DNA of 64,000 bases from Methylophaga pinxianii (GCF_020447225.1 NZ_JAJAEO010000187.1:26921-90920), one strand, 5' to 3'; counted from the first letter of the stretch, positions 46,598 through 58,936 are shown. Notes: generated by a model from the letters alone, not told the origin. Made by a program: numbers and translations.

Positions 46598-48012
46598 CAA
46601 CTCAGCTCCTCAAGTTGGTCCAACTCTTTTGCTATTGATCCGATATCACCCGCTCCAAGGGTCAGCACTAAGTCCTGGTCTTGTAATAAACCTGGAAGGA
46701 CAGAAAATAAAGATTGTTTATCTTCCACAAATACCGGCTCAACCTGACCACGTAAGCGTATGGCACGGCATAAACTGCGTGCATCGGCACCAGCAATCTT
46801 GTTTTCTCCTGCTGGATAAACTTCAAGCACCACCAGTACATCAATGCTTGAAAGCACTCGTGCAAAATCTTCAAACAAATCCCGGGTACGGGTATAACGA
46901 TGTGGTTGAAAAATCACCACTAAACGGCGATCCGGCCAACCACCGCGACTCGCTGCAATGGTAGCTGCAATTTCGGTAGGATGATGGCCATAATCATCGA
47001 CCAGTAATACCTGACCCTGGGCAATGCGTTTTTCACCGAGAATATTGAAACGTCTGCCGACGCCATCAAACTTCAGCAAAGCGCGTTGACAGACGGCTAC
47101 ATCGACACCCAGATTACGTGCGACTGCCAATGCCGCTGTCGCATTCAAGGCATTGTGCAATCCTGGCATATTTAACCGGATCTGATATTGCACGCCACTT
47201 TGGGCTTCGCTCACCGTAAACTCACTTTGTCCCTGGTATTGTCGCAACTCAGTGATACGGAAATCAGCACGTTCATCCTGACCATAAGTGGTAATCGGCC
47301 GGGTAACTTCAGGCAAAATACTTTCCACCACGTCATCATCAATACATAAAACGGCAAGACCATAAAACGGCAAGTGATGCAGGAACTCGATAAATGTGGC
47401 TTTGAGTTTCTCAAAGTCACCTTCATAGGTCGCCATATGATCATCATCAATATTGGTCACAATCGCGATCATAGGCTGCAGATATAAAAAGGAGGCATCA
47501 CTCTCATCTGCTTCGGCAACTAAATACCGGCCGGTGCCCAATCTCGCATTTGAACCGGCGCTGTTCAGTCTTCCGCCAATCACAAAGGTAGGATCCAGCT
47601 CACCTTCACTTAACAGCGCCGCTGTCAGACTGGTTGTCGTCGTTTTACCATGTGTACCGGCAACCGCTATGCCATAACTAAAACGCATTAATTCAGCTAA
47701 CATTTCAGCGCGTGGTACGACAGGTATACGTTGTTCGCGTGCTGCCACAACTTCGACGTTGTCAGCACTTACTGCGGTGGTGACGACAACAACATCAGCA
47801 CCTTGCAAATATTCTGCAGCATGTCCAATCATAATATTGGCACCCAGTTGACGCAGGTGTTGAATCAGGCTGTTCTCATGCAAATCGGAACCACTGACCT
47901 TATATCCCAGATTCAGAAGTACTTCGGCAATTCCACCCATGCCAACGCCACCAATACCAATAAAATGGATATGTTTGACTCGGCTTTGCATTGCTGAGGT
48001 TAATTTAGCCAT
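46597..48012 (-). CDS. murC: UDP-MurNAc-L-alanine ligase MurC
   Basis: 471 residues. Nucleotide-sugar domain [21 protein letters not shown] loop [18 protein letters not shown], then [23 protein letters not shown] and the C-terminal [13 protein letters not shown] and [16 protein letters not shown]. It adds the first amino acid of the stem peptide. Overlaps murG by 8 bases. Confidence 0.97.
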   Translation of the reverse strand: MAKLTSAMQSRVKHIHFIGIGGVGMGGIAEVLLNLGYKVSGSDLHENSLIQHLRQLGANIMIGHAAEYLQGADVVVVTTAVSADNVEVVAAREQRIPVVPRAEMLAELMRFSYGIAVAGTHGKTTTTSLTAALLSEGELDPTFVIGGRLNSAGSNARLGTGRYLVAEADESDASFLYLQPMIAIVTNIDDDHMATYEGDFEKLKATFIEFLHHLPFYGLAVLCIDDDVVESILPEVTRPITTYGQDERADFRITELRQYQGQSEFTVSEAQSGVQYQIRLNMPGLHNALNATAALAVARNLGVDVAVCQRALLKFDGVGRRFNILGEKRIAQGQVLLVDDYGHHPTEIAATIAASRGGWPDRRLVVIFQPHRYTRTRDLFEDFARVLSSIDVLVVLEVYPAGENKIAGADARSLCRAIRLRGQVEPVFVEDKQSLFSVLPGLLQDQDLVLTLGAGDIGSIAKELDQLEELS

Positions 48013-49084
48013 GTGCCCACTCCAGACAGATATCGGCTATCTGTATTGCTGTTCCTGGATTTGCCAATATTCTTGCTTGTATTGCCATTTTTTCCAATTG
48101 TTTACGGTTTGCCAGTAATGGCTGCATCTCGGCTGCCAGATCGGCTGCATTGAGTTCAGCATCAGCAATCAGTAAAGCAGCTCCTGCGGCTTTTAATGCC
48201 TGTGCATTGTGTGTTTGATGGTCATCTACCGCGTAGGGATATGGAACAAATATCGCCGCAACACCTGTGGCTGCTACTTCGGCCACGGTGAGTGCTCCAG
48301 CACGACAAATAACCAAATCAGCCTCGCCATAAGCTTTTGCCATATCGTCAATAAATTGCGTTACAGTTCCCGCTACCCCAGCCTTTTTATAGGCATGTTG
48401 GCAGTCAGCCAAATGCTTTTCACCACATTGATGTATGACATCAATCGTATGCTGTTTTCCTAATATCGCCAGTGCCTGCGGTACGACCTGATTCAAGCTT
48501 TTTGCTCCCAGACTGCCACCCAGCACCAGCAGTTTCACTGATTGCTGAGTTCTCATCTGATAACGGATTTGCGGCTCCGCTAACTGTTCAATTTCCTTTC
48601 GAACAGGGTTACCGACCCATCTGGTTTTCTTACTACTGGCAAAACTGTTTTCAAATCCCTGCAATACCTGCTTGGCAATTTTTGCCAATAAGCGATTGGT
48701 TAGACCGGCAATCGCATTTTGTTCATGGATCAACAACGGTTTGCCCGATAACCATGCAGCCAGACCACCGGGACCAGAAGCAAAGCCTCCCAATCCAATC
48801 ACCACATCCGGCTGAAATCGTTTAATGATTTTTCTTGAGGCTAAAACGGCTCGCAAAATTCTCAATGGAGCGACCAACCAGCCTAACAGTCCGTTACCAC
48901 GTAAGCCTTTAATTGGTATCAAATTTAATTTGAAGGCCGCAGCAGGTACCAAACGAGATTCAATACCGCGCTCAGTACCAATCCATTCAATCTCCACTGC
49001 TCGGGATCGCAATTCCTCAGCCACAGCTAAGGCGGGAAATACATGTCCACCCGTTCCACCAGCCATAATCAATACACGGGTCAT
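48005..49084 (-). CDS. murG: Lipid II synthase MurG
   Basis: 359 residues, GT-B glycosyltransferase. [19 protein letters not shown] is the N-terminal glycine-rich loop; [56 protein letters not shown], and the UDP-GlcNAc-binding [26 protein letters not shown]. Peripheral inner-membrane enzyme converting lipid I to lipid II. ATGA overlap with ftsW. Confidence 0.97.
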   Translation of the reverse strand: MTRVLIMAGGTGGHVFPALAVAEELRSRAVEIEWIGTERGIESRLVPAAAFKLNLIPIKGLRGNGLLGWLVAPLRILRAVLASRKIIKRFQPDVVIGLGGFASGPGGLAAWLSGKPLLIHEQNAIAGLTNRLLAKIAKQVLQGFENSFASSKKTRWVGNPVRKEIEQLAEPQIRYQMRTQQSVKLLVLGGSLGAKSLNQVVPQALAILGKQHTIDVIHQCGEKHLADCQHAYKKAGVAGTVTQFIDDMAKAYGEADLVICRAGALTVAEVAATGVAAIFVPYPYAVDDHQTHNAQALKAAGAALLIADAELNAADLAAEMQPLLANRKQLEKMAIQARILANPGTAIQIADICLEWAHG

Positions 49085-50220
49085 CGTTTGACCCTCGCTG
49101 ACGCTTTCTCAGGCTGCCGGGTTTCCAAATCCACGCGTAACAACAATCCAATGGCGACACACACGATGACCAGACTGCTACCGCCATAACTCATCAAGGG
49201 CAGCGTTAAACCTTTGGTCGGCAACACGCCCATATTCACACCAATATTGACGCAGGCCTGGAGCCCCAGCCATACCGAAATACCATAGGCGATTTGTGCA
49301 CCAAATAATTGACCCGCTTCTTCGGCAGCACGCCCAATGGCCAGTGCACGCCAAATCATGATCAGAAACAGGGCGATCACCGCCACAGCCCCTATTAGTC
49401 CAAGTTCTTCAGCCAGAATTGAAAACAGAAAGTCAGTATGTGCTTCAGGCAGATAGAACAGCTTTTGCATGCTGCTTCCTAATCCCACTCCAAGCCAGTC
49501 TCCCCGGCCAAAGGCTATGAGTGCCTGGGTTAACTGAAAACCGCTACCAAAAGGATCAGCCCACGGATCCATAAAGCTTTGTAGCCGTTGTAAACGGTAA
49601 GGAGCCACCCAGACCATCATGGTAAATAGACCTGCCAAAATAGCGATCAAACCAATAAATACATCCAGTCTTGCGCCACCCAGAAAAAGCATAACCAATA
49701 CTGTGGACAAAATGACCACGATAGACCCCATATCGGGCTGCATTAATAACAGCACGGCAGCCACACTTAGCAGCATTAATGGCGATAATACTTTCAATAA
49801 TGACGTATTCAGTTGTCCATGGTGACGTTGCAGGTAATCTGCTACGTAGATAATGGCAAATAATTTGATTAACTCTGCTACCTGGAGATTGACGGGGCCT
49901 AAGGGTAACCAGCGAGAACTGCCGTTTACTTCACGGCCGACCCCGGGGATCAAAACCATTACCAGCATACCGACACCAATCATCAATAACATCGGTGCCA
50001 TTTGTTGCCAGTGTGATAGACGTATCGACATCACGCACCACGCAAAGAATAGACCGATCATGGCAAAAGCCAGCTGACGGATAAAGAAATACAGTGGTTG
50101 GCCGGTTTTATTTTCGGCAATCGTAATTGAGGCTGAACACACCATCACCAGACCGATCAACAATAAGGCTAATGTTGCCAGCATTAGCTTTGAATCGAAG
50201 TAGGTATTTACACGACTCAT
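49081..50220 (-). CDS. ftsW: SEDS-family septal peptidoglycan polymerase FtsW
   Basis: 379 residues, ten predicted helices. SEDS hallmarks: PGVGREVNGSSRWLPLGPVNLQVAE, MQPDMGSIVVI, SFMDPWADPFGSGFQLTQALIAFGRG, LPEAHTDFLFSILAEELGLIGA and LPTKGLTLPLMSYGGSS. The GREVNGSSRW and PEAHTDF loops hold the catalytic acid region. It polymerises glycan at the septum with its partner FtsI, encoded five genes upstream. ATGA overlap with murD. Confidence 0.97.
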   Translation of the reverse strand: MSRVNTYFDSKLMLATLALLLIGLVMVCSASITIAENKTGQPLYFFIRQLAFAMIGLFFAWCVMSIRLSHWQQMAPMLLMIGVGMLVMVLIPGVGREVNGSSRWLPLGPVNLQVAELIKLFAIIYVADYLQRHHGQLNTSLLKVLSPLMLLSVAAVLLLMQPDMGSIVVILSTVLVMLFLGGARLDVFIGLIAILAGLFTMMVWVAPYRLQRLQSFMDPWADPFGSGFQLTQALIAFGRGDWLGVGLGSSMQKLFYLPEAHTDFLFSILAEELGLIGAVAVIALFLIMIWRALAIGRAAEEAGQLFGAQIAYGISVWLGLQACVNIGVNMGVLPTKGLTLPLMSYGGSSLVIVCVAIGLLLRVDLETRQPEKASARVKR

Positions 50221-51572
50221 GCTGCCAACTCCCTCACAGCCTGTTCAAAGTGCTCACCACGATCGGCATAGTTGGCAAATTGATCAAAACTCGCACAAGC
50301 TGGTGATAACAATACCTGCTGACCATCCTGTGCAGAAAGATTTGCTGCTTGAACAGCTGCTTTCATATCAGCAGCAAAATGCAGTTGTACGGTTTTCGGA
50401 ACATGACGCGCAATCTCTTCCGCGGATTGGCCAATTAACACGATCGTGCTGACATAATCATTCAGAACGGGTCCTAGAGGCGCAAAATCCTGTCCTTTTC
50501 CAACTCCACCGGCAATCAGCACAATCTTGCCATTATCCGCCAGGCCTTCTATGGCAGCGATACTTGCTCCAACGTTGGTTGCTTTGGAATCATTGAACCA
50601 GCGCACGCCATGTAATTCACGAACGAAACGACACCGATGAGGCAATCCTTTGAATTCTCTTAAGGCTTTCAACATGGCGTCCATTGGCAAGCCCATCACA
50701 GAGCCCAGAGCTAACGCAGCCAAGGCATTTGCAATGTTATGACTGCCAGCAATTTTCATTTCGCTGACCAGCATTAAAGGTGTGTCACCTTCCGCTAACC
50801 ACAAGTGGCCACGCTGAGTCAGTACACCAAACTCATAACCGGTTGATTCATGCAGACTAAAACCAAGCTGATCCCGTCCTGCGATCGCCATAGCCGACAC
50901 AATTGGATCATCACGGTTAATCACCATGACGCCATTACCTTGATAAACTTTCTGTTTGGCTTTTTGATAATCATCAATTGAATCGTAGCGGTCCAGATGA
51001 TCCGGACTGACATTCAGAATGACGGAAGCAAATGCATTTAAAGATTGCACGGTTTCCAGCTGAAAGCTGGATAGTTCAAGGACATAAAAGTCTGGCGCAG
51101 GATCCGTCAACAAATCCAAAGCCGGCGTCCCCAAATTACCTCCAATGGCGACTTTTTTATCTGCCATTTGCGCCATCAGCCCTACCAAAGTCGTTACAGT
51201 GCTTTTACCATTGGAGCCGGTAATCGCAATAATGGGTGCATTGGCATGACGTGCGAACAACTCAATATCGCCGACAATTTCAATGCCTGCTTGAGCAGCC
51301 TGTTTAATCTGAGGTAAGCGTGGGTCGACTCCAGGGCTCAATACAATTGAGTCTGCTCGCATTAACCAGTCAGCAGGGATACTGCCTGTTTTGACCACAA
51401 CTTCAGGAAAATCTTTTTGCAGCGCATTCAGACAAGAAGGTTTGTCACTACTATCGATCACAGCGACCGCATTGCCTTGCTGTAATAAAAATCGCGCGCA
51501 AGACAATCCTGTCTGACCTAAACCTATGATCAGACTATAGTGCGAACTATGTTGTTGTAATTCTGCTGTCAT
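50217..51572 (-). CDS. murD: UDP-MurNAc-L-Ala:D-glutamate ligase MurD
   Basis: 451 residues. [23 protein letters not shown] loop [43 protein letters not shown] and [25 protein letters not shown] with the substrate Lys. ATG at 51572 overlaps the mraY stop as ATGA; an upstream in-frame start at 51626 lies inside mraY and is rejected. Confidence 0.97.
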   Translation of the reverse strand: MTAELQQHSSHYSLIIGLGQTGLSCARFLLQQGNAVAVIDSSDKPSCLNALQKDFPEVVVKTGSIPADWLMRADSIVLSPGVDPRLPQIKQAAQAGIEIVGDIELFARHANAPIIAITGSNGKSTVTTLVGLMAQMADKKVAIGGNLGTPALDLLTDPAPDFYVLELSSFQLETVQSLNAFASVILNVSPDHLDRYDSIDDYQKAKQKVYQGNGVMVINRDDPIVSAMAIAGRDQLGFSLHESTGYEFGVLTQRGHLWLAEGDTPLMLVSEMKIAGSHNIANALAALALGSVMGLPMDAMLKALREFKGLPHRCRFVRELHGVRWFNDSKATNVGASIAAIEGLADNGKIVLIAGGVGKGQDFAPLGPVLNDYVSTIVLIGQSAEEIARHVPKTVQLHFAADMKAAVQAANLSAQDGQQVLLSPACASFDQFANYADRGEHFEQAVRELAA

Positions 51573-52651
51573 CGTATTTTCAACGTCGCCAAACCGACCA
51601 GCACCAGAAACACGGTGATGATCCAAAATCGAACAATAATACGGGGCTCAGGCCAGCCTTTTAATTCATAGTGATGGTGAATAGGTGCCATTAAAAACAC
51701 CCGTTTGCCGCGTAATTTATAGGAAGCTACCTGAATCATGACCGAAAGCGTTTCAATCACAAACACTCCCCCCATAATCACTAATACCAATTCCTGACGG
51801 ACCAGAACGGCTACAGTGCCTAATGCAGCACCTAATGCCAGTGCGCCGACATCGCCCATAAATACTTGTGCGGGATAGGTGTTAAACCACAGAAAACCTA
51901 AACCGGCTCCAACCATTGCTGCACAAAATACGGTTAACTCCCCTGCACCCGGGATATGCGGAATTTGCAGGTAATGGGCAAATTCAAAATGGCCGGCGAC
52001 ATAGCTGAATAAACCCAATGCTGCTGCGACCATTACCGTCGGCATAATAGCCAGACCATCCAATCCATCAGTGAGATTCACAGCATTACTGCTGCCGACA
52101 ATCACCAGATACACCACCAGGAGATACCACGCACCCAGCGGGATTATTATTTCTTTAAAAAACGGCACAATAAGCTGCGTTTCTGCAGCTGTTTGGGTAG
52201 TCATATACAGAAATATGGCTGCTCCCAAACCGACAACTGACTGCCAGAAATATTTATATCGACTTAATAAACCTTTTGGATCCTGTCTCACCAATTTAAT
52301 GTAGTCATCAACAAAGCCGATTAAGCCAAACAACAAGGTAACCAGTAACACGACCCATACATATCGATTAGCAAGATCCGCCCACAGTAGCGTGCTCACA
52401 GCAATCGCTACCAGAATCAGTGAACCTCCCATCGTCGGTGTTCCGGTCTTACTGAAATGTGACTCTGGGCCGTCATTTCTGACAACTTGCCCAATCTGTC
52501 TGAAACTCAGATGACGGATCATGGTAGGTCCTACAATCAGAGCTATACCCAGCGCCGTCATCACCCCCAAAATGGCACGCAGTGTGAGGTATTGGAAGAC
52601 ATTAAAGCCGGTGTAATACTGGCTTAAATATTCACTCAGTATTAACAGCAT
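51569..52651 (-). CDS. mraY: Phospho-MurNAc-pentapeptide transferase MraY
   Basis: 360 residues, about ten helices. Makes lipid I on undecaprenyl phosphate. Magnesium/substrate residues lie in [20 protein letters not shown] and [18 protein letters not shown], with the uridine-region HHHYELKG near the C-terminus. Start at 52651 shares a base with the murF stop; an upstream start at 52726 is inside murF. Confidence 0.97.
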   Translation of the reverse strand: MLLILSEYLSQYYTGFNVFQYLTLRAILGVMTALGIALIVGPTMIRHLSFRQIGQVVRNDGPESHFSKTGTPTMGGSLILVAIAVSTLLWADLANRYVWVVLLVTLLFGLIGFVDDYIKLVRQDPKGLLSRYKYFWQSVVGLGAAIFLYMTTQTAAETQLIVPFFKEIIIPLGAWYLLVVYLVIVGSSNAVNLTDGLDGLAIMPTVMVAAALGLFSYVAGHFEFAHYLQIPHIPGAGELTVFCAAMVGAGLGFLWFNTYPAQVFMGDVGALALGAALGTVAVLVRQELVLVIMGGVFVIETLSVMIQVASYKLRGKRVFLMAPIHHHYELKGWPEPRIIVRFWIITVFLVLVGLATLKIR

Positions 52652-54006
52652 CAGACTTCTCCCCCAATCGAAAGAGCATCCGCCAGCAGATCCAGTTTCA
52701 TAAATCGTGATCCTTTGATTAAACACGCGACATCTTTATTGAGCGTGTTTTTCAACTCTGCTTCCAGCTGTGACTTATCATTGAAATGCTTGGCATTATC
52801 ACCAAATGCAACCGCTGCGAGCTGGCTTTGTTGACCGACGGTGAACAGCTTCTGTACCCCAGCGGCCCTGGCATCACGACCTAACTGTTGATGAATAGTG
52901 GCACTTTCTGGTCCCAGTTCGCCAAAATCACCTAACACCAGCCAATGCGCTCCAGGAAACTGCATTAATGTTTGTAAGGCCTGGCTAAATGAACCTGGAT
53001 TGGCATTGTAGGTGTCGTCGAGCACAAGTGAGTTGTTTACCGCCTGGCGCAATTGCAGCCGATGAGGTACTGATTTGATTGCAGCAAGGCCTTTGACAAT
53101 TGGTTCCGGAGCAATATCTAACGCTGAACAAACCGCAATGGCGGCTAATGCATTGCTGACGTTGTGAATTCCCGGTAATGGTAAAGAGATAAAATGACAA
53201 ACCCCGTCCAGCCTGACCATAAAGTGACTACCGGTCACAGACAGCTGCAAGTCTAATGCGGTGATATCAGCCGGTTGTTGAAGACCAAAGCTTTTGTACT
53301 GGCGTGCACCAAGGATATGTTTCCATGTATCCAGATAAGGCATATCCATGTTTATGACGCCCATCCCCTCGGCTTTGAGACCTGAAAAAATTTCTCCTTT
53401 GGCTTCTGCAACGCCTTGCAATGAGCCAAACCCTTCCAGATGTGCTGCCCCCACATTATTAATCACTGCAACATCAGGCTCTGCCATGGCTACCAGGTTA
53501 GCGATTTCACCAGCATGGTTAGCACCCATCTCGATAACTGCAAAATCATAATTCTCATTAAGCCGTGTCAAAGTGAGGGGAACGCCCAGTTCATTATTCA
53601 AATTACCCGCTGTCGCTAAAACCCGGCCACATTGCCCCAGAATGGAAGCAATCATTTCTTTCAGCGTTGTCTTACCATTACTGCCCGTGACGGCAACAAT
53701 TCTGGCCTGACTCTTTTCACGGCAGAATCGGGCAATTTGTCCATAAGCCTTAACCACGTCCGCCACAACAATTTGAGGTAATTCGTCGGGGATATGTCGA
53801 TTGACCAGCGCTCCACAGGCTCCAGCAAGCCGAGCTTGTTCAATATAATCATGCCCGTCGGTATTTTTGCCTGGCAAAGCAATAAATAAATCACCTTGTT
53901 CAATTTTACGGCTATCAATTTTACTGCCAGTCATCAGCGCATCAGTGCCATGGAGCTCTGCATTGAGCTGCTCAGCAATGTCTCTCAGGCGAATATTCCA
54001 CGTCAT
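52651..54006 (-). CDS. murF: UDP-MurNAc-tripeptide:D-Ala-D-Ala ligase MurF
   Basis: 451 residues. [19 protein letters not shown] loop [58 protein letters not shown] and [16 protein letters not shown]. It adds the dipeptide made by Ddl. ATGA overlap with murE. Confidence 0.97.
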   Translation of the reverse strand: MTWNIRLRDIAEQLNAELHGTDALMTGSKIDSRKIEQGDLFIALPGKNTDGHDYIEQARLAGACGALVNRHIPDELPQIVVADVVKAYGQIARFCREKSQARIVAVTGSNGKTTLKEMIASILGQCGRVLATAGNLNNELGVPLTLTRLNENYDFAVIEMGANHAGEIANLVAMAEPDVAVINNVGAAHLEGFGSLQGVAEAKGEIFSGLKAEGMGVINMDMPYLDTWKHILGARQYKSFGLQQPADITALDLQLSVTGSHFMVRLDGVCHFISLPLPGIHNVSNALAAIAVCSALDIAPEPIVKGLAAIKSVPHRLQLRQAVNNSLVLDDTYNANPGSFSQALQTLMQFPGAHWLVLGDFGELGPESATIHQQLGRDARAAGVQKLFTVGQQSQLAAVAFGDNAKHFNDKSQLEAELKNTLNKDVACLIKGSRFMKLDLLADALSIGGEV

Positions 54007-55523
54007 AAAGTTACCCTTGTTGCTGAATGGCGTTTTTGTATGGCTTGCATTGCAATCTCATAATCATTAAATGGTGTTTTTACGCCGGCTACTTCCTGAT
54101 ACTGTTCATGCCCCTTACCGGCGATAAGCACCATGTCATCCAGGGCTGAATCCAGAACGGCATACTCAATCGCCTGCTGTCTATTGGCTTCAATGTAAAG
54201 ATCAGTTCCCTCGATACACCCGGTCATAATCTGATCAATGATGGTGCCGCTGTTTTCAGTGCGTGGGTTATCGTCGGTCAGTACCACCTTGTCAGCCAAC
54301 CTGCTGGCAATATTTCCCATCAGTGGCCGTTTACCGTTGTCGCGATCTCCACCACAACCAAATACACACCATAATTTGGCGTCAGACTGCATATGCTGAC
54401 GCATACCTAGTAAAGCCTTTTCCAATGCATCCGGTGTGTGAGCAAAATCCACTACGACTGAGGGCTGCAGGCTTGTTGCCAGCATTTGCATGCGGCCATT
54501 AACACTTTTCAACTGATTAAGCGCTTGGGCTATTTGGGTTGCTGGCCAGTCAAGCAGTGATAATACTGCAGCGGTTGACAACAAATTTTCGACGTTGAAG
54601 CGGCCAAGTAAGCGGGTTTCGATAGCCAAATTATCTTGCTTGAGTTGTATATTGAATTTCAAACCATTAGAGGTGGCCTGGATATCTGACGCAAATAACT
54701 GTGCATTTCGATTCTGGCAACTGTATTCAACACAGTGCATATTCTGGCCATGGAGCTGTGACAGTATTTTTTGTCCAAACTCATCGTCAGCATTCACCAC
54801 AGCAGCCTGCAGTGAGGCAAAGCTGAATAACTGTTGTTTTGCGGCTGCGTAATCCGCCATTGTCTGATGATAATCAAGATGATCCCGGGTTAAGTTGGTC
54901 AATACCGCATAATCGATATCAACAAAATCCAGACGACCTTGTTCAAGTGCATGTGAAGAAGCTTCCAACGCCAGATACTGAATTCCTGCATCACGCATCT
55001 CAGCCAGCATTGCCTGCATTCGGACAGGGTCAGGCGTGGTCATACCATGATATTTAATGTCCGATACGCGGCCACTGCCCAGAGTGCCTATCACACCACA
55101 AGGCTTACCAGTACTTTCCAATGCCTGGGCAATAAACTGGGTAACCGATGTTTTACCATTGGTGCCTGTTACCGCGACAATGGTCATGGTGGCTGAGGGA
55201 TATTGATAAAATGCTGCGGCCAGACGCGCTGTACTCTGTTTTAAATTCTTCACAGCGACCGCTTCGATTTGCCGTTCTGCAAGCAGCTTCCTCAGCTCCT
55301 CAGATAGAGGTTCATCCGCTGAATAGCACAGCGCCGCAATATCAGTGGTGATGGCCTGATGGATATGTTGAGCACGAATCTCCGGATCAACAGCTAATGC
55401 AAAAAACACATCTCCCGACTCGAGTTGCCGACTATCCAGACTCATGCCGGTAATTACTTTGGTCGACACCGAGTCACTCTCCACCAGGTTCAGCAAATCA
55501 ATTAGACGCATTTGATATTTCAT
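54003..55523 (-). CDS. murE: UDP-MurNAc-L-Ala-D-Glu:meso-diaminopimelate ligase MurE
   Basis: 506 residues. DSRQLESGDVFFAL, VTGTNGKTSVTQFIAQAL, LEASSHALEQGRLD, NLTRDHLDYHQTM and DFAHTPDALEKAL. The DDNPRTENSG stretch holds the DNPR motif specific for meso-DAP rather than L-lysine, so the wall is of the Gram-negative type. ATG at 55523 overlaps the ftsI stop as ATGA, which favours MKYQ over the internal MRLIDLL start. Confidence 0.97.
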   Translation of the reverse strand: MKYQMRLIDLLNLVESDSVSTKVITGMSLDSRQLESGDVFFALAVDPEIRAQHIHQAITTDIAALCYSADEPLSEELRKLLAERQIEAVAVKNLKQSTARLAAAFYQYPSATMTIVAVTGTNGKTSVTQFIAQALESTGKPCGVIGTLGSGRVSDIKYHGMTTPDPVRMQAMLAEMRDAGIQYLALEASSHALEQGRLDFVDIDYAVLTNLTRDHLDYHQTMADYAAAKQQLFSFASLQAAVVNADDEFGQKILSQLHGQNMHCVEYSCQNRNAQLFASDIQATSNGLKFNIQLKQDNLAIETRLLGRFNVENLLSTAAVLSLLDWPATQIAQALNQLKSVNGRMQMLATSLQPSVVVDFAHTPDALEKALLGMRQHMQSDAKLWCVFGCGGDRDNGKRPLMGNIASRLADKVVLTDDNPRTENSGTIIDQIMTGCIEGTDLYIEANRQQAIEYAVLDSALDDMVLIAGKGHEQYQEVAGVKTPFNDYEIAMQAIQKRHSATRVTL

Positions 55524-57229
55524 TGATGCGCCACCTGTAATTGCGTTTGAGGGAGTGCATCCGGGGCGATATTCAATAAACGCATCGCACCAACCATAAC
55601 ATCGGCAAATACAGGGGCAGCGACTGCACCACCGTAATATTCTTCACCAGTCGGGTTATCAATAACTACCACCATGGCAAGTCGTGGATTACTGGCAGGA
55701 ATTAAACCGGCGAATAATGATTGATATTCACTTTCGGTATAGCCGCCGGCCATGGCTTTTTTAACTGTTCCGGTCTTTGCGGCTACTCGATAATTTGGTA
55801 CGGCGGCACGTTGAGCGGTTCCTCCGGACAGCACTACCAATTCCATCATGCTACGGACGGTTTCCATTAAATCTTTGGAGAAAACTCGACGTCCTTTTGG
55901 CACGTTATCTTGTTTGATAAACGTGACATCTCGCATGATGCCGCCATTACCTATGATGGTATAGGCTCTTGCCAACTGCAGGGTATTGGTTGCCAGACCA
56001 TAACCATATGCCAATGTCGCTCTATCCAGCGTGCGCCATGTGCGAGGGTCAGGTAAACGGCCCATTGCTTCACCAGGGAAATAGGCGCCACTATCGACTC
56101 CCATGCCAAAACTGGCAAAGTCCTGCCATAGATCCATTGGCTCTAATTCCAGGGCGATTTTGCTGGCAGCAACGTTACTGGATTTTTGAATTGAAGTAGC
56201 CAGGTTAATAATGCCGTAATCCCGAAAATCACGGATATTGTGGCCACTTACTCTAAAGGTTCCAGGATGCGTATTAATCATGGTATCGAGATCGAATTTG
56301 CCCGATTTCAAACCACTGACAATCGTAAAGGGTTTAACCGTTGACCCAGGTTCGAATAGATCAGTAACAGCACGATTGCGTAAATCGTTAGAACTTACAC
56401 CATAACGATTATTCGGATTAAAGGCCGGTTGGTTGACCATAGCCAGCACTTCACCGGTTTGAACATCCAGAATAACCGCCGAGCCTGATTGAGCTTTGTT
56501 TTTTTCTACCGCATTCTTCAAAGCGTTGTAACTCAGATACTGCAGGCGTAAATCGATACTCAGTTGGATATTTTCCCCTGCTTTTGCTGCACGGATAGGA
56601 TCCCCGCCACCGACAAAATTTCCTTTACTGTCCCGCACCATACGGCGCATGCCTGGCACGCCGGTTAACAAGGGTTCATAGGTTAATTCGAGACCTTCCT
56701 GTCCCACATCATCAATATTGGTAAACCCAACCACATGCGCTGTGACTTCGCCTGTTGGGTAATAGCGCTTATATTCGCGTTGTAAGGCGACTCCACCAAT
56801 TTTTAACTGTTTTACCTGCTCGGAAATCTCTGGGGTGACTCTTCGTTTTAGATATAAAAACTCGCGATTAGGATTTTGATAGATACGTTCGCGGATATTT
56901 CGAACATCAATATCCAGGATCGCTGCTAACTTAGCCAGTTGCGGGTTTTCAGGATCGGTGGCTTGCGGATTCAACCAGACAGAATGTACTGGGGTACTAA
57001 TAGCCAATGGTTCACCATGCCGATCCAGAATCATGCCGCGATGCGCCACAATAGGCACATTACGCAAATGACGTGCATCACCCTGATTACGCAAAAAGTC
57101 CGGGTTAAGCACCTGAATATCAACCAAGCGCCACAACAAGCCCAAACCAATCAAAATAAACGACAACCTGACCAGGTTCAGACGCCAGCTGCCCGTTTGT
57201 TGATAACCTCTTTGCTGACGACGGCTCAT
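55520..57229 (-). CDS. ftsI: Septal transpeptidase FtsI (PBP3)
   Basis: 569 residues. A short cytoplasmic tail and one membrane helix (about 18-38) precede the dimerisation/pedestal domain (RGMILDRHGEPLAI, YPTGEVTAHVVGF). The transpeptidase domain has SxxK as EPGSTVKPF, SxN as SSNVAASK and the KTG motif AAKTGTVKKA. It cross-links septal glycan made by FtsW. ATGA overlaps at both ends. Confidence 0.97.
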   Translation of the reverse strand: MSRRQQRGYQQTGSWRLNLVRLSFILIGLGLLWRLVDIQVLNPDFLRNQGDARHLRNVPIVAHRGMILDRHGEPLAISTPVHSVWLNPQATDPENPQLAKLAAILDIDVRNIRERIYQNPNREFLYLKRRVTPEISEQVKQLKIGGVALQREYKRYYPTGEVTAHVVGFTNIDDVGQEGLELTYEPLLTGVPGMRRMVRDSKGNFVGGGDPIRAAKAGENIQLSIDLRLQYLSYNALKNAVEKNKAQSGSAVILDVQTGEVLAMVNQPAFNPNNRYGVSSNDLRNRAVTDLFEPGSTVKPFTIVSGLKSGKFDLDTMINTHPGTFRVSGHNIRDFRDYGIINLATSIQKSSNVAASKIALELEPMDLWQDFASFGMGVDSGAYFPGEAMGRLPDPRTWRTLDRATLAYGYGLATNTLQLARAYTIIGNGGIMRDVTFIKQDNVPKGRRVFSKDLMETVRSMMELVVLSGGTAQRAAVPNYRVAAKTGTVKKAMAGGYTESEYQSLFAGLIPASNPRLAMVVVIDNPTGEEYYGGAVAAPVFADVMVGAMRLLNIAPDALPQTQLQVAHQ

Positions 57230-57519
57230 GGTTTGACCACCACAGTTTGCTCATTGGTTGGTACTTGCATATTCAGTCTGGTACGAGATTGCTGCTCAAC
57301 TCTGGCTGGGCTTGCCCAAGTGCTTTGCTCAAGCAATAACTTGCCCCATTCTTCATTTAACTGATCACGTCTGTTTTCTAACTGTTGCAAAGCAACAAAT
57401 TCACTACGACCAGCATGTTTGGTATAGACCACGGCTACTGATGAAATAAGCACCAGTAAGGTCATCACCAAGACCGGCAAATCAATCCGAATATATTCAA
57501 AAAATGTTGGCCAACTCAT
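57226..57519 (-). CDS. ftsL: Divisome protein FtsL
   Basis: 97 residues, bitopic: one helix (about 15-33, [20 protein letters not shown]) then a coiled coil with leucine-type spacing ([23 protein letters not shown]) and a [15 protein letters not shown] tail. With FtsQ and FtsB it activates FtsWI. FtsL diverges fast, so position between rsmH and ftsI is strong support. Overlaps both neighbours by 4 bases. Confidence 0.93.
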   Translation of the reverse strand: MSWPTFFEYIRIDLPVLVMTLLVLISSVAVVYTKHAGRSEFVALQQLENRRDQLNEEWGKLLLEQSTWASPARVEQQSRTRLNMQVPTNEQTVVVKP

Positions 57520-58454
57520 GCAAGTTTCTCCGCCACACGCAATACTGCACTGCGGGAACGTACGTTGAGAGCCAATTCCGCCTCATCCGCTTTAATGGCT
57601 TTACCAATAATTCGTAACCGCGGATTTAACTGAGCTGCCCGGATAGGGAAATGCGCTGGTAAATCATCACCTTTTGCTTGATCGCGGAAAAAACGTTTTA
57701 CGATACGATCTTCCAGTGAATGAAAACTGATCACCACTAATCTGCCGCCTACAGCCAATACATCCAAGGCTTGCTCCAGCGCACTGGTCAACTCTTCAAG
57801 CTCACTGTTTATAAAAATACGAATCGCTTGAAAAGTACGGGTTGCTGGGTGCTTGAACTTATCACGGGTAGGACTGGCTTTGTCGACCAAATCAGCCAAT
57901 TGCCTGGTTGTGGTGATAGGTGTGTGTTCACGGGTTTCAACAATAGCGCTGGCAATACGCTTGCCGTAACGCTCTTCTCCTAATGTTTTAATGACAGTGG
58001 CAATTTCATTCATCTCAGCAGTGGCAAGCCATTCTGCGGCGCTCATCCCCGATGTGGGATCCATTCGCATATCTAAAGGACCATCATGCTGAAAACTAAA
58101 GCCACGTTCAGCTTCATCCAATTGAGGTGAAGAAACACCAATATCCATCAAAATACCATTAACCTGGCCTTGCCAAAGTCTTGAATGAATAACAGTTGCC
58201 AGATCTGAAAATGCACAATGCTCTATTGCAAAACGGCTATCACTGGCAGCCAGCGCTTGACCAGCGCTAACAGCGGCCGGATCACGGTCCAACCCTAACA
58301 ACCGACCATTTTCTGAGAGCTGTTGCAGAATAGCTCGAGAATGACCACCACGGCCAAAAGTAGCGTCCACATAAAAGCCATCGGGCTGAATAAACAGCGC
58401 CTCGACGGTTTCTTTGAGAAGAACCGGTTGATGTATTGGGAGAGGATTTGTCAT
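57516..58454 (-). CDS. rsmH: 16S rRNA (cytosine-1402-N4)-methyltransferase RsmH
   Basis: 312 residues. [13 protein letters not shown], the SAM loop [62 protein letters not shown] and the catalytic-region [16 protein letters not shown]. It methylates the P-site region of 16S rRNA together with RsmI. It follows mraZ by 9 nt as the second gene of the cluster. Confidence 0.97.
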   Translation of the reverse strand: MTNPLPIHQPVLLKETVEALFIQPDGFYVDATFGRGGHSRAILQQLSENGRLLGLDRDPAAVSAGQALAASDSRFAIEHCAFSDLATVIHSRLWQGQVNGILMDIGVSSPQLDEAERGFSFQHDGPLDMRMDPTSGMSAAEWLATAEMNEIATVIKTLGEERYGKRIASAIVETREHTPITTTRQLADLVDKASPTRDKFKHPATRTFQAIRIFINSELEELTSALEQALDVLAVGGRLVVISFHSLEDRIVKRFFRDQAKGDDLPAHFPIRAAQLNPRLRIIGKAIKADEAELALNVRSRSAVLRVAEKLA

Positions 58455-58463
58455 GACTCCGCC

Positions 58464-58916
58464 CTATATCGATAGCGTTTCGAGTTCAGCTGGCAGTATT
58501 GCGTCAAAGTCTTCTTGAAGACATGCATCCATTAACGTGTTCCAGGCTTGTTCATCCCACAGTTCAAACTTATTTCCTTGGCCAATCATCACTATGTTTT
58601 TGTCTAACCCGGCAAACTCTCGGAGTTTGGCTGGTAACAAAATCCGACCATTGCTATCCATTTCACACTCTGTGGCGTACCCCAAAAGCATACGTTTGAG
58701 ACGACGAACCTGAGGATTCAAACTGGGTAGCGCAGATAATTTTTGTTCAACCGTTTCCCATTCAGGTAATGGATAAACCTGTAGACAGTGGTCTGAGTGA
58801 TCGATAGTTATAACTAAACGGCCCTCACAACAGACATCAAGATGCTTACGGAACTTGGCTGGGATGGCCATCCGTCCTTTTGCATCCAGATTGAAAGTTG
58901 CTACGCCTCGAAACAC
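58464..58916 (-). CDS. mraZ: Transcriptional repressor of the dcw cluster MraZ
   Basis: 150 residues, two AbrB-like swapped-hairpin domains: FRGVATFNLDAKGRMAIPAKFR and ATECEMDSNGRILLPAKLREFAGL, each holding the family's DxxGR motif. The start is GTG at 58916 with GAGG 7 nt upstream. MraZ represses its own promoter by binding TGG-centred repeats spaced 10 bp; three such repeats lie directly upstream. It heads the 17-gene run down to lpxC. Confidence 0.96.
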   Translation of the reverse strand: MFRGVATFNLDAKGRMAIPAKFRKHLDVCCEGRLVITIDHSDHCLQVYPLPEWETVEQKLSALPSLNPQVRRLKRMLLGYATECEMDSNGRILLPAKLREFAGLDKNIVMIGQGNKFELWDEQAWNTLMDACLQEDFDAILPAELETLSI

Positions 58917-58936
58917 CGTTAGTCCTCAAATTGAAG